Of a stretch of 5,289 nt of DNA, positions 1 through 5,289 are shown piece by piece. The stretch comes from an uncultured Anaerocolumna sp. (GTDB lineage: Bacteria > Bacillota > Clostridia > Lachnospirales > Lachnospiraceae), in the NCBI GenBank assembly GCA_937901695.1, contig CALDJN010000253.1:1-5289 (forward strand), given 5' to 3'. Both the position numbers and the translations under genes were made by a program. Each line of letters begins with the position of its first letter. Position 1 is the first letter of the stretch. Under the pieces are notes generated by a model that had not been told where the DNA came from, searched no databases, and saw only the letters and a program-made list of their open reading frames with translations.

Positions 1-9
1 TTTATAACA

Positions 10-30
10 AATCAGTGAAATTCACTGATT
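10..30 (-). terminator. Palindrome downstream of the operon, possible weak terminator
   Basis: Two perfect 10-base arms (AATCAGTGAA and TTCACTGATT) flank a single A. Read in the direction of the operon, the hairpin is followed by TTGTTATAAA, which is T-rich but not a clean T-run, and the window ends there. It lies about 140 bases past the ATPase stop, which suits an operon terminator. The stem has only four G/C pairs, so it could instead be a protein-binding dyad. No T-run follows it on the plus strand. Confidence 0.35.
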
Positions 31-67
31 GTGGATAAAAGAACGGAAACTCAAGTCATTATGGCAA

Positions 68-96
68 TTGACAATAATTCATAGCTTGTATATAGT
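68..96 (+). promoter_or_regulatory. Promoter-like motif antisense to the operon
   Basis: A perfect TTGACA (68-73) is followed after exactly 17 bases by TATAGT (91-96), five of six matches to the sigma-A -10 box. It points right, so a transcript would start near 103 and run antisense into the 3' end of the ATPase gene. No ribosome binding site or convincing gene follows on the plus strand. Such matches also arise by chance in AT-rich DNA, so activity is unproven. Confidence 0.4.
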
Positions 97-104
97 TTCT
101 TTCA

Positions 105-213
105 TGATTTTACAATTTTTAAACCTTGTGCAATGATTTTACAATTTATTTTCTCCCATTCTGTCTGCTATTTTATAATTTTTAATGTGCCTTGTGCAAT
201 AATTTTACCGTTT
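105..213 (-). repeat. Duplicated 3' end of the ATPase gene
   Basis: The last codons of the ATPase (NGKIIAQGTLKIIK, then TAG at 168-170) are echoed downstream. Read in the same frame past that stop, the DNA encodes QTEWEKI followed by NCKIIAQGLKIVKS, then TGA at 102-104. The copies lie 66 bases apart at the KIIAQG part and 63 apart after a one-codon deletion, so the frame is kept. The motif TGTAAAATCAT also occurs twice, 29 bases apart, inside the downstream copy. The simplest reading is an old segmental duplication, with the upstream TAG now ending the protein. Confidence 0.6.
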
Positions 214-2054
214 TTACGACTAAATAGCAAAATCCCCTTCCCATCAAAATCCAGTTTAACCTTCTGCCCAATTTCATACAGGACACCACCAAATACAACA
301 CCTGTAAATAAGAAATTACCTATTCTGATTTTTACTGTAGTCTCCATACCTGTGGGCATGGCACTGTATATTTCCCCTGTTAAAGAGCCATTCTCACTGA
401 TTTTAATAAATTCAGGACGTATACCGATAACAAAATCATTGTATGTAATCTGCTTTTCTTCTCCCAATGCTTCGCTTTCATCTACTTTCGCAATGCGATA
501 CTGGAATCGTGAATCTTTATTTCCCTTTTCAACATTCTTTTTATCCTTTTGCTTTGCAAGCTCACTTTGATGCTTGCTCTCCTCTTCCATCTTCTGCTGT
601 TTTATCCAAAGAGCCATGTCAATTTTTTCTCTTGGCATAAATGTAGCTTTCATGTTCTCAAGGACATTCAGTTCAAAGTTTCCATCTGCAATTTGCTCTC
701 CTTTTGCCTCCATAAAATTAATAGCAGGATTTCCTACAAAATCAGCAACAAATAAATTACTTGGTTTGTTATATACATCAAGAGGTCTATCATATTGATT
801 TAACACGCCATTATCAATCAGGCATATCTTTGTAGCTAGTGTCATGGCTTCCAGTTGATCATGGGTAACATATACAAATGTACTTCCGGTTTCAATATGA
901 AGTCTTTGTAATTCTGAGCGCATCTCAAGTCTTAATTTTGCATCTAAGTTAGATAATGGTTCATCCATAAACAGAACTGCTGGTTCCGGAGCTAATGTAC
1001 GCGCAATAGCCACACGTTGCTGCTGGCCACCAGAAAGTTCGCTGGGATAACGATCCATAAACATGCCAATTTTAACGATTCTTGAAACCCTTCTAACTGC
1101 TAAATCGATTTCTTCTTTTGTCATTTTTCTGACTGTTTTTACAACCTGACCATTTTTCGTAATTTCATAGTTTTCGTTCAGTTCACAGCCGGCTTCTTTA
1201 TGTTTCTTTTTGGAGTTTTCTATTACCAACTTTAACTTTTGGCATATTACCTGAGCCTTTTCTTCAATATGATTTTTTCCTTCTATATCATTAGCCTTTT
1301 CTTCTATATAAACTTTTCCTTCTATATTGGCTTTTCCTTCTATATTATTTTTTCCTTCTATATTAGTTTTTCTTTCTAGATTGGTTTTTCTTTCTAGATT
1401 GATTTTTCTTTCTAGATTATTTTTCCCTTCTATATTATTTTTTCCTTCTATATTGATTTTTCCTTCTATATTGGCTATTTCTTCCCCATTAACTTTTTCT
1501 TCCCTATTAGAACCTTCCTGCAGTTTATAACTTAAAAGTTCTTTTGCAGTGTAGATGGATATATCATATAAATCAATTAGTTTTATCAATGCTTTATTCG
1601 TATCCAGAACACCGGACTTATCCATACATTCATTTATAACCTGAACCACTTCTTCCGGCTTACTTAGAATTTTAATTAGCGTATCTGCATTTTTAACATC
1701 ATAATCAACCGTAGCCATATCTTCCTTGATATTTTTAAGACCAAAGCATATATTCTGATACACAGTCATATTGGGCCATAAAGCGTAGTTCTGGAATAGA
1801 AAACCTACATGTCTTTTATTAGCAGAAATATTAATTCCCTTTTCGCTATCAAATACAGTAATTCCACCAATGGTAATCTTCCCGCTTGTTGGCGTTTCAA
1901 GGCCTGCAATCATACGAAGTGTTGTTGTTTTTCCGCATCCTGAAGGACCAAGTAGTGTAACAAATGCATTGTCTTCTATTACAAGGTTAAGATTATCCAC
2001 TGCATAAAACTTTCCCCATCTTTTCGTAACATTCTCCAATACTATTTCCGGCAT
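168..2054 (-). CDS. ABC importer ATP-binding protein with hexapeptide-repeat insertion
   Basis: This is the cytoplasmic ATPase that should power import through the permease encoded just upstream. It belongs to the MalK/PotA/FbpC-like class, with an N-terminal nucleotide-binding domain and a C-terminal TOBE-type domain. Visible motifs, numbered from the chosen start: Walker A GPSGCGKTT at 36-44, Q-loop Gln88, signature LSGGQ at 340-344, Walker B ending in Asp364-Glu365, D-loop SNLD at 368-371 and switch His398. IGIRPE (543-548) marks the C-terminal domain. All catalytic motifs are intact, so the enzyme should be active. At 628 residues it is far longer than the roughly 350-380 usual for the family. 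About 200 extra residues lie between Q-loop and signature (near 111-310) and about 60 charged ones near 478-538. The start at 2054 is preferred over an in-frame ATG at 2090 because GGAGG (2063-2067) lies eight bases before it, and it follows the permease stop by one base (TAA-T-ATG), implying translational coupling. The substrate is unknown. Confidence 0.93.
   Translation of the reverse strand: MPEIVLENVTKRWGKFYAVDNLNLVIEDNAFVTLLGPSGCGKTTTLRMIAGLETPTSGKITIGGITVFDSEKGINISANKRHVGFLFQNYALWPNMTVYQNICFGLKNIKEDMATVDYDVKNADTLIKILSKPEEVVQVINECMDKSGVLDTNKALIKLIDLYDISIYTAKELLSYKLQEGSNREEKVNGEEIANIEGKINIEGKNNIEGKNNLERKINLERKTNLERKTNIEGKNNIEGKANIEGKVYIEEKANDIEGKNHIEEKAQVICQKLKLVIENSKKKHKEAGCELNENYEITKNGQVVKTVRKMTKEEIDLAVRRVSRIVKIGMFMDRYPSELSGGQQQRVAIARTLAPEPAVLFMDEPLSNLDAKLRLEMRSELQRLHIETGSTFVYVTHDQLEAMTLATKICLIDNGVLNQYDRPLDVYNKPSNLFVADFVGNPAINFMEAKGEQIADGNFELNVLENMKATFMPREKIDMALWIKQQKMEEESKHQSELAKQKDKKNVEKGNKDSRFQYRIAKVDESEALGEEKQITYNDFVIGIRPEFIKISENGSLTGEIYSAMPTGMETTVKIRIGNFLFTGVVFGGVLYEIGQKVKLDFDGKGILLFSRKNGKIIAQGTLKIIK
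441..623 (-). other. Charged insert in the ATPase C-terminal domain
   Basis: Residues about 478-538 of the ATPase separate FMPREKI from the IGIRPE motif. In MalK/PotA-type proteins this stretch is only a short loop. Here it is rich in Lys, Glu and Gln (for example QQKMEEESKHQSELAKQKD) and looks like a helical or coiled-coil excursion. It has no obvious tandem DNA repeat. The boundaries are approximate because they rest on remembered family layout, not on an alignment. Confidence 0.5.
1125..1724 (-). other. About 200-residue insertion between ATPase Q-loop and signature
   Basis: The ATPase reads as a normal family member up to FGLKNIK (residues 106-112) and again from MTKEEID (311-317) to LSGGQ. 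Between these points, typical relatives need only a few residues. The inserted segment starts with a non-repetitive, probably helical part (about 111-182). It continues through 14 hexapeptide repeats and ends in a Lys-rich helix-like stretch with KNGQVVKTV before the family sequence resumes. It falls in the helical subdomain, the part of the fold that contacts the permease coupling helices. The edges are uncertain by about ten residues. Confidence 0.75.
1254..1508 (-). repeat. 18-bp minisatellite encoding 14 hexapeptide repeats
   Basis: Residues 183-267 of the ATPase form 14 consecutive hexads of consensus N-(I/L)-E-(G/R)-K-x. The order is two degenerate units (NREEKV, NGEEIA), three NIEGK units, three NLERK units, three NIEGK units, then YIEEKA, a seven-residue NDIEGKN and HIEEKA. 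The DNA is an 18-bp tandem array with two subtypes, seen on the plus strand as CCTTCTATATT and CTTTCTAGATT versions. The three NLERK units sit together, as expected from recent unit duplication. The unit is a multiple of three, so gain or loss of copies keeps the frame. Confidence 0.93.
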
Positions 2055-2055
2055 A

Positions 2056-3867
2056 TTAATTCCCTCCAATTCCCTTATCCAGGCTTGCACCCGTAACCTT
2101 ATTTATCAGCCCATTACATATTATTATAAATATAATTAATATTAGATTGATACCACTAGAAAACGCATACAGCCCCATTTCATCAAAATAATCCAGCAAG
2201 GTTGTAACGATCTTATTCTGTGAGCACAATAGCATGAATAGTGTTAGTTCTCTAAGACAAGTCATAAATGGCAATAAATATCCACTGATTATGGATGACT
2301 TTTGAATTGGAATGATAATCTTAAACATCCTCTTATACCATGGAATGTTTTGAATAATCGCAGCTTCTTCAATTTCACCACTTAGCTGAAGCATAGAGTT
2401 AAGTGCGCTTCTACTTGCAAATGGTATATATTTTACTGTACCTGCAAGGATTATGAGAAGATAAGTATTATAAATTCCTAAAGCCGAACCAAAAATGAAA
2501 AAGGATACACCTACTGCCAAAGAAGGTATCAGATAAGGTAGGAAAGCTATTGCATTAACATAGCCTGCAGCTTTACTTCTTCTGTTTTTACTAACACTGT
2601 ATCCTACAAGTGTTCCTATGGTACCTGCCAATAAAGAGCAGCATATGGATACGATTAATGTACCTTTAAATGCATTCCATATGGTGGAATTAAATAGGAT
2701 TCCCAATTGTCCATACATTCCGCTTTCCGTTAAGTTCTCTGAAGTTATCCACCATTTTAGGGTTAAATTGCTTAGATTTCCTGAGGTAAGGAAACTATAA
2801 TCACCTGGGTTTGGTAAGAACGTTTCCATAGCAAAGGAAATGATGGGATATATGCTGGTAATTGTTGTTAATACGATAAATATCACTGCAATTAGATATT
2901 TTCCTACTCTGCCCAGATTTACTTTACTCGTCTGTCCCGATTTACCGGTAACAGTTGTATAACTTTTTCTGCCGCTTGTGGTTACCTGATTCATTATAAG
3001 GATAACTACGCCAAATACCATCATGATAATAGCAAGAATACTGGCCTCTCCAGCTCTGTTAACATTCATACTGACATATTTTGTAGATAAAGTTATTAAA
3101 TTTAAATAGTGAGGCACCGGGTAGCTGCCCATTGCGCTTCCAAATACCAATAAAATAGTCGATAATATTGCGGGCTTAACCATTGGCAGGGTAACACGGC
3201 TGAATATTCTCCATTTTGGTGTATTCAATATAACCGCAGCTTCTTCCAAGTTTGCATCCATATTACGAAAGATTCCACCAATCATTATATAAGCAAACGG
3301 TGCATAATGAAGTGCTAGCACTACTGCACTGGGAAATAGTCCCTTGCACCACCAGACAGGCATAGTAATGTGAAATAAGGAAGCAAGTAAGCCATCCGAA
3401 CCACCAGTAACTGCATGGCTGTTAAACAAGTTCTGCCATACTACAGCCAGGGTCCATTGTGGCATAATATATGGAAATATAAAAATTGAACTTAAATATT
3501 TTTTAAACTTTAAATTTGTCCTTGTAACCAGATAAGCAAAAATACCTCCGTATACAATGGAACCTAAACAGGTAAATACAGCCAATAGAATTGTATTTCC
3601 AAGGGGAATCCAAACATTTTGACGGCTTAAATTACCGGTAAAAAGATCAATCCAATTGACTAAAGTGTAGCCTGAAGTTTTTCCTGTAAGGTGTGCATCT
3701 ATGGAGCCTAAATGTACGGAAAAAGTATCTGCAAAGATAGATATGATTGGTGCTATCGTCGTTACAGAAAGAATGATGCCTAAAACTAACAAAACCACAT
3801 TTTGAGGTTTGTATAGGAAGGTTTTAATCTTATTCATAATAATTCTCGTATTACTAGGTTTTTGCAT
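2056..3867 (-). CDS. ABC importer permease, two membrane domains fused
   Basis: This 603-residue inner-membrane protein should form the whole translocation channel, because two permease domains are joined in one chain as in FbpB- and ThiP-type importers. Hydrophobic segments lie roughly at residues 24-45, 88-116, 123-147, 178-200, 232-250 and 276-294. After a polar linker (295-322) more follow at 323-346, 395-425, 434-460, 465-483, 525-548 and 570-590, about 12 in total. Each half carries an EAA loop that docks the ATPase: EEAAVILNTPKW starting at 208 and EEAAIIQNIPWY starting at 500, each continuing to a Pro at 228 or 520. Both have Asn (215 and 507) where the family usually has Gly. The start at 3867 is chosen because GGGAGGT (3872-3878) sits just upstream. 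The frame stays open up to 4035 only because 39-base repeats lie upstream, which would add a spurious 56-residue repetitive N-terminus. The last codons contain the ATPase ribosome binding site. The substrate is unknown. Confidence 0.93.
   Translation of the reverse strand: MQKPSNTRIIMNKIKTFLYKPQNVVLLVLGIILSVTTIAPIISIFADTFSVHLGSIDAHLTGKTSGYTLVNWIDLFTGNLSRQNVWIPLGNTILLAVFTCLGSIVYGGIFAYLVTRTNLKFKKYLSSIFIFPYIMPQWTLAVVWQNLFNSHAVTGGSDGLLASLFHITMPVWWCKGLFPSAVVLALHYAPFAYIMIGGIFRNMDANLEEAAVILNTPKWRIFSRVTLPMVKPAILSTILLVFGSAMGSYPVPHYLNLITLSTKYVSMNVNRAGEASILAIIMMVFGVVILIMNQVTTSGRKSYTTVTGKSGQTSKVNLGRVGKYLIAVIFIVLTTITSIYPIISFAMETFLPNPGDYSFLTSGNLSNLTLKWWITSENLTESGMYGQLGILFNSTIWNAFKGTLIVSICCSLLAGTIGTLVGYSVSKNRRSKAAGYVNAIAFLPYLIPSLAVGVSFFIFGSALGIYNTYLLIILAGTVKYIPFASRSALNSMLQLSGEIEEAAIIQNIPWYKRMFKIIIPIQKSSIISGYLLPFMTCLRELTLFMLLCSQNKIVTTLLDYFDEMGLYAFSSGINLILIIFIIICNGLINKVTGASLDKGIGGN
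2063..2067 (-). promoter_or_regulatory. Ribosome binding site of the ATPase gene
   Basis: GGAGG lies eight bases before the ATG at 2054 and is embedded in the last codons (IGGN) of the permease gene. The permease stop and ATPase start read TAA-T-ATG, so ribosomes finishing the permease can restart directly. This decides the start over the ATG at 2090, which would overlap the permease. Confidence 0.8.
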
Positions 3868-3871
3868 AGTT

Positions 3872-3878
3872 ACCTCCC
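3872..3878 (-). promoter_or_regulatory. Ribosome binding site of the permease gene
   Basis: GGGAGGT is followed by AACT and the ATG at 3867, an almost ideal Shine-Dalgarno sequence and spacing. No comparable site precedes the upstream in-frame ATG at 4035, which lies inside the direct repeats. This site fixes the permease N-terminus at MQKPSNTR. Confidence 0.85.
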
Positions 3879-3911
3879 TTTTTATTCTTATAATTAGAAC
3901 TGTTACAAAAT

Positions 3912-4107
3912 TGTCATTCTGAGTGGAATTCTGCATGGCTGACATTGTTTTGTCATTCTGAATGCAATTTGCCATGGCTGGCATTGTTTTGTCATTCTGA
4001 GCACAAATTCTGCATAGCTGACATTGTTTTGTCATTCTGAGTACAATTCAGCATGGCTGTCATTGTTTTGTCATTCTGAGCACAAATTCAGCATGGCTGA
4101 ATTGGGC
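3912..4107. repeat. Five tandem 39-40 bp direct repeats
   Basis: The sequence TGTCATTCTGA starts at 3912, 3951, 3990, 4030 and 4069, giving periods of 39, 39, 40 and 39 bases. Each unit continues with a variable stretch around GCATGGCTG and, except the last, ends in CATTGTTT. The fifth copy contains a perfect dyad, AATTCAGC-ATG-GCTGAATT (4085-4103); in the other copies the dyad is degenerate. The array lies directly upstream of the permease ribosome binding site. Because 39 is a multiple of three, part of it stays open in the permease frame, but I see no reason to think it is translated. Confidence 0.9.
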
Positions 4108-4164
4108 GAAGAATCTAGATAATCTATGTTTTCTGCGATTCTTCGCCGTTGGCTCAGAATGACA
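4069..4164. repeat. Nested 96-bp inverted repeat
   Basis: The outer arms are TGTCATTCTGAGC (4069-4081) and its perfect complement GCTCAGAATGACA (4152-4164). The inner arms are GGCGAAGAATC (4105-4115) and GATTCTTCGCC (4137-4147). Two smaller dyads sit inside: AATTCAGC/GCTGAATT (4085-4103) and TAGAT-A-ATCTA just after the left inner arm. In RNA this could fold as a branched structure. No T-run follows on either strand, so it is not a classical intrinsic terminator. The outer left arm doubles as the last unit of the neighbouring direct-repeat array. Confidence 0.85.
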
Positions 4165-4206
4165 TATAATAAATTAAAGGCTTTTTCACACTCTTGATTC
4201 GGATGG

Positions 4207-4322
4207 GATTCTTCGCCTTATAGGCTCAGAATGACAGGCTTCATGAGATTCTTCGCCTTTTAGGCTCAGAATGACAGGATTCATGAGATTCTTCGCCTTT
4301 CAGGCTCAGGCTCAGAATGACA
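4207..4322 (-). repeat. Three tandem 40-bp hairpin units after the binding-protein gene
   Basis: GATTCTTCGCC starts at 4207, 4247 and 4287, each followed by GCTCAGAATGACA (4224, 4264 and 4310). The third unit carries an extra six bases (CAGGCT duplicated). In the transcribed strand each unit folds as ATTCT, GA, GCCT, a three-base loop, AGGC, GA, AGAAT (with the third unit's insertion disturbing one side). The two mismatches are therefore a tandem G-A pair, which is tolerated well in RNA helices. The array begins 12 bases past the binding-protein stop. It resembles REP-type elements that shield upstream mRNA from 3' decay; that role is inference. Confidence 0.8.
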
Positions 4323-4333
4323 GGTTACAGTTT

Positions 4334-5289
4334 TTATTCTGCTACTGCTTTGTTACCGATGATAACATCAATCCAGTCACTCATATTAAAAGATACTTCT
4401 GAGCAATATTTTGGATCTTCAACTACTAAAGCTCCACCATCTTCACTTACCCACCAGTCATATCCTCTATCGTTTTTGGCAGGATAGGTATTGGTTCCAT
4501 CTACATAACCATCTTGGGTATGATCCTGATTGATATTAGGATTTGCACTATAACCGCCCATGTCTTTACCCCAAGCATAAAATCCTTCCTCAGTAGTTGC
4601 CATATAGGCGATAAATGCACATGCCGTCCATGGAAGTGGCGCAGTTTTTACAACTTGAAGATAATGTTTATAAGCGTATCCGCCAATACCAACATATCCA
4701 TCTTGGTAAGCTGCTATTGTCACATTATTTACGGAAACATCATCGGACTCTTCAACAGAACGCAGCTTTGAATAAACTAAAAGTCCACTTTCACCTGCTG
4801 CAGACTTTGTAACAAGTTCATTGCAGATAGGACCATCATCTGTTTGTTCGTTATATTGTTCACACCATAATTTAATCCAGGCAAGAGCATATTTCGCATT
4901 TTCACTTGTAAGACCAAGGCTTTTTGCGTCATTAGCTACTTCATCAATTGTTTTCTGGAAATAAGCCTGCTTTGTACTGTCTAGTGCATCAAATGCATTT
5001 TTTAGATATGTAGAATATTTATCATTGGTTAACATATATAGAAAGTTCTTGCCTACAGGTTCTGAATCAACACCCATAAATAATGGGCTTTCATTTTCAT
5101 ATACAAAATCCCAGCAGTTTGTATATGACTTATCTCCAAGATTATTAAACATAAATACTTTATTTAATGTCTGAAGTGTTAACGGATGCCCGCTCTCCTC
5201 TACATTAACTCCTTTTGCTTCTTTCCACTCCTTTGGAATAAAATTAAGCAGGTTACCGGTATCTAACATTTTGCTCTGAATCTGGTTGC
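4334..5289 (-). CDS. ABC importer extracellular substrate-binding protein (partial, N-terminus missing)
   Basis: This is the C-terminal part (318 codons) of a solute-binding protein. The frame is open to the right edge, so the ATG at 5269 (MLDTGNLLNF) is almost surely internal, and the signal peptide or lipoprotein region lies outside the window. DTGNLLNFIPKEW near the visible start and YTNCWDFV (49-56, counting that Met as 1) look like the features seen after the first lobe of Fbp/Pot-type binding proteins. There, a similar 'GLL..Y.P' segment and an 'NLWDL' segment occur. A later stretch, PLPWTACAFIAYMATTEEGF (211-230), matches the usual helix near the C-terminus. The protein would act outside the membrane, handing solute to the permease encoded downstream. 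The C-terminal part is Trp- and Tyr-rich. There is no double-Tyr motif of the classical ferric-binding type in the visible part, so iron is not supported and the ligand stays open. Gene order and orientation support one operon with the two downstream genes, although 466 bases of repeats intervene. Confidence 0.85.
   Translation of the reverse strand, partial: NQIQSKMLDTGNLLNFIPKEWKEAKGVNVEESGHPLTLQTLNKVFMFNNLGDKSYTNCWDFVYENESPLFMGVDSEPVGKNFLYMLTNDKYSTYLKNAFDALDSTKQAYFQKTIDEVANDAKSLGLTSENAKYALAWIKLWCEQYNEQTDDGPICNELVTKSAAGESGLLVYSKLRSVEESDDVSVNNVTIAAYQDGYVGIGGYAYKHYLQVVKTAPLPWTACAFIAYMATTEEGFYAWGKDMGGYSANPNINQDHTQDGYVDGTNTYPAKNDRGYDWWVSEDGGALVVEDPKYCSEVSFNMSDWIDVIIGNKAVAE

Noticed and set aside
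133..570. Open frame on the plus strand within the 3' part of the ATPase gene, downstream of the promoter-like motif
   Set aside because: It is antisense to conserved TOBE-domain coding sequence, has no ribosome binding site that I can see, and its product is low-complexity Phe/Ser/Pro. It looks like a shadow frame.
1327..1530. Plus-strand frame encoding a repeated FPSIL/FLSRL peptide
   Set aside because: It is simply the opposite strand of the 18-bp minisatellite, whose period keeps all frames open; no start signals.
2055..2090. Alternative ATPase start at 2090
   Set aside because: It would overlap the permease end and adds 12 residues before the typical MPEIVLENV start; GGAGG is placed for the ATG at 2054.
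3881..3921. Promoter for the permease from ATGACA and TATAAG on the minus strand
   Set aside because: The spacing of 19 bases and imperfect boxes in AT-rich DNA are too weak to call.
4069..4164. Rho-independent terminator separating the binding protein from the permease
   Set aside because: There is no T-run after the hairpin on the minus strand; the bases that follow are AAAACAATGACAG.
4165..4206. AT-rich gap between the inverted repeat and the hairpin array as a promoter for the permease and ATPase
   Set aside because: TATATG/TATTAT-like boxes are present on the minus strand, but the -35 matches are poor and the spacings are 12-15 bases.
3912..4322. CRISPR array
   Set aside because: The periods of 39-40 bases leave no unique spacers: whole units are repeated, part of the array is inverted, and there are no cas genes.
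4334..5269. Complete binding-protein gene starting at 5269
   Set aside because: The frame is open to the window edge, no signal peptide follows that Met, and the sequence begins mid-domain, so the gene is partial.

Overview
The window carries most of one ABC importer operon, read leftwards on the minus strand. The gene order is substrate-binding protein (partial, running off the right edge), a fused two-domain membrane permease, and an ATPase. The DNA is AT-rich and the two visible starts have strong GGAGG-type ribosome binding sites. Together with AT-rich codon use and the flavour of the binding protein, this suggests a low-GC Gram-positive anaerobe of the Clostridia, perhaps Lachnospiraceae. 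That assignment is inference; there is no rRNA or other marker.

Layout from right to left: the C-terminal 318 codons of the binding protein (5289 to 4334); a 466-bp intergenic region packed with repeats (4333 to 3868); the permease of 603 residues (3867 to 2056); the ATPase of 628 residues (2054 to 168), starting one base after the permease stop; and an AT-rich tail (167 to 1). The tail holds a decayed copy of the ATPase gene's 3' end, a promoter-like motif on the opposite strand, and a short palindrome that may be a weak terminator.

The three proteins fit one import machine: a secreted binding protein delivers a solute to a permease whose two halves are fused in one chain, driven by a homodimer of the ATPase. 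The arrangement matches the Fbp/Afu (ferric iron), thiamine/ThiP and polyamine/phosphonate type importers, but nothing visible fixes the substrate.

Three things are out of the ordinary. (1) The ATPase carries roughly 200 extra residues between its Q-loop and its LSGGQ signature. At their core are 14 tandem hexapeptides (consensus N-I-E-G-K-x) encoded by an 18-bp minisatellite. A second charged insert sits in the C-terminal domain. (2) The intergenic region holds nine copies of a TGTCATTCTGA core, five in one orientation and four in the other. They build direct repeats, a 96-bp nested inverted repeat and three tandem hairpins just after the binding-protein stop. This resembles REP-type elements that protect or partition operon mRNA. 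(3) The ATPase gene's 3' end is duplicated in frame beyond its stop. The other open frames in the window look like shadows of these genes. I see no mobile-element gene, CRISPR array, tRNA or rRNA.
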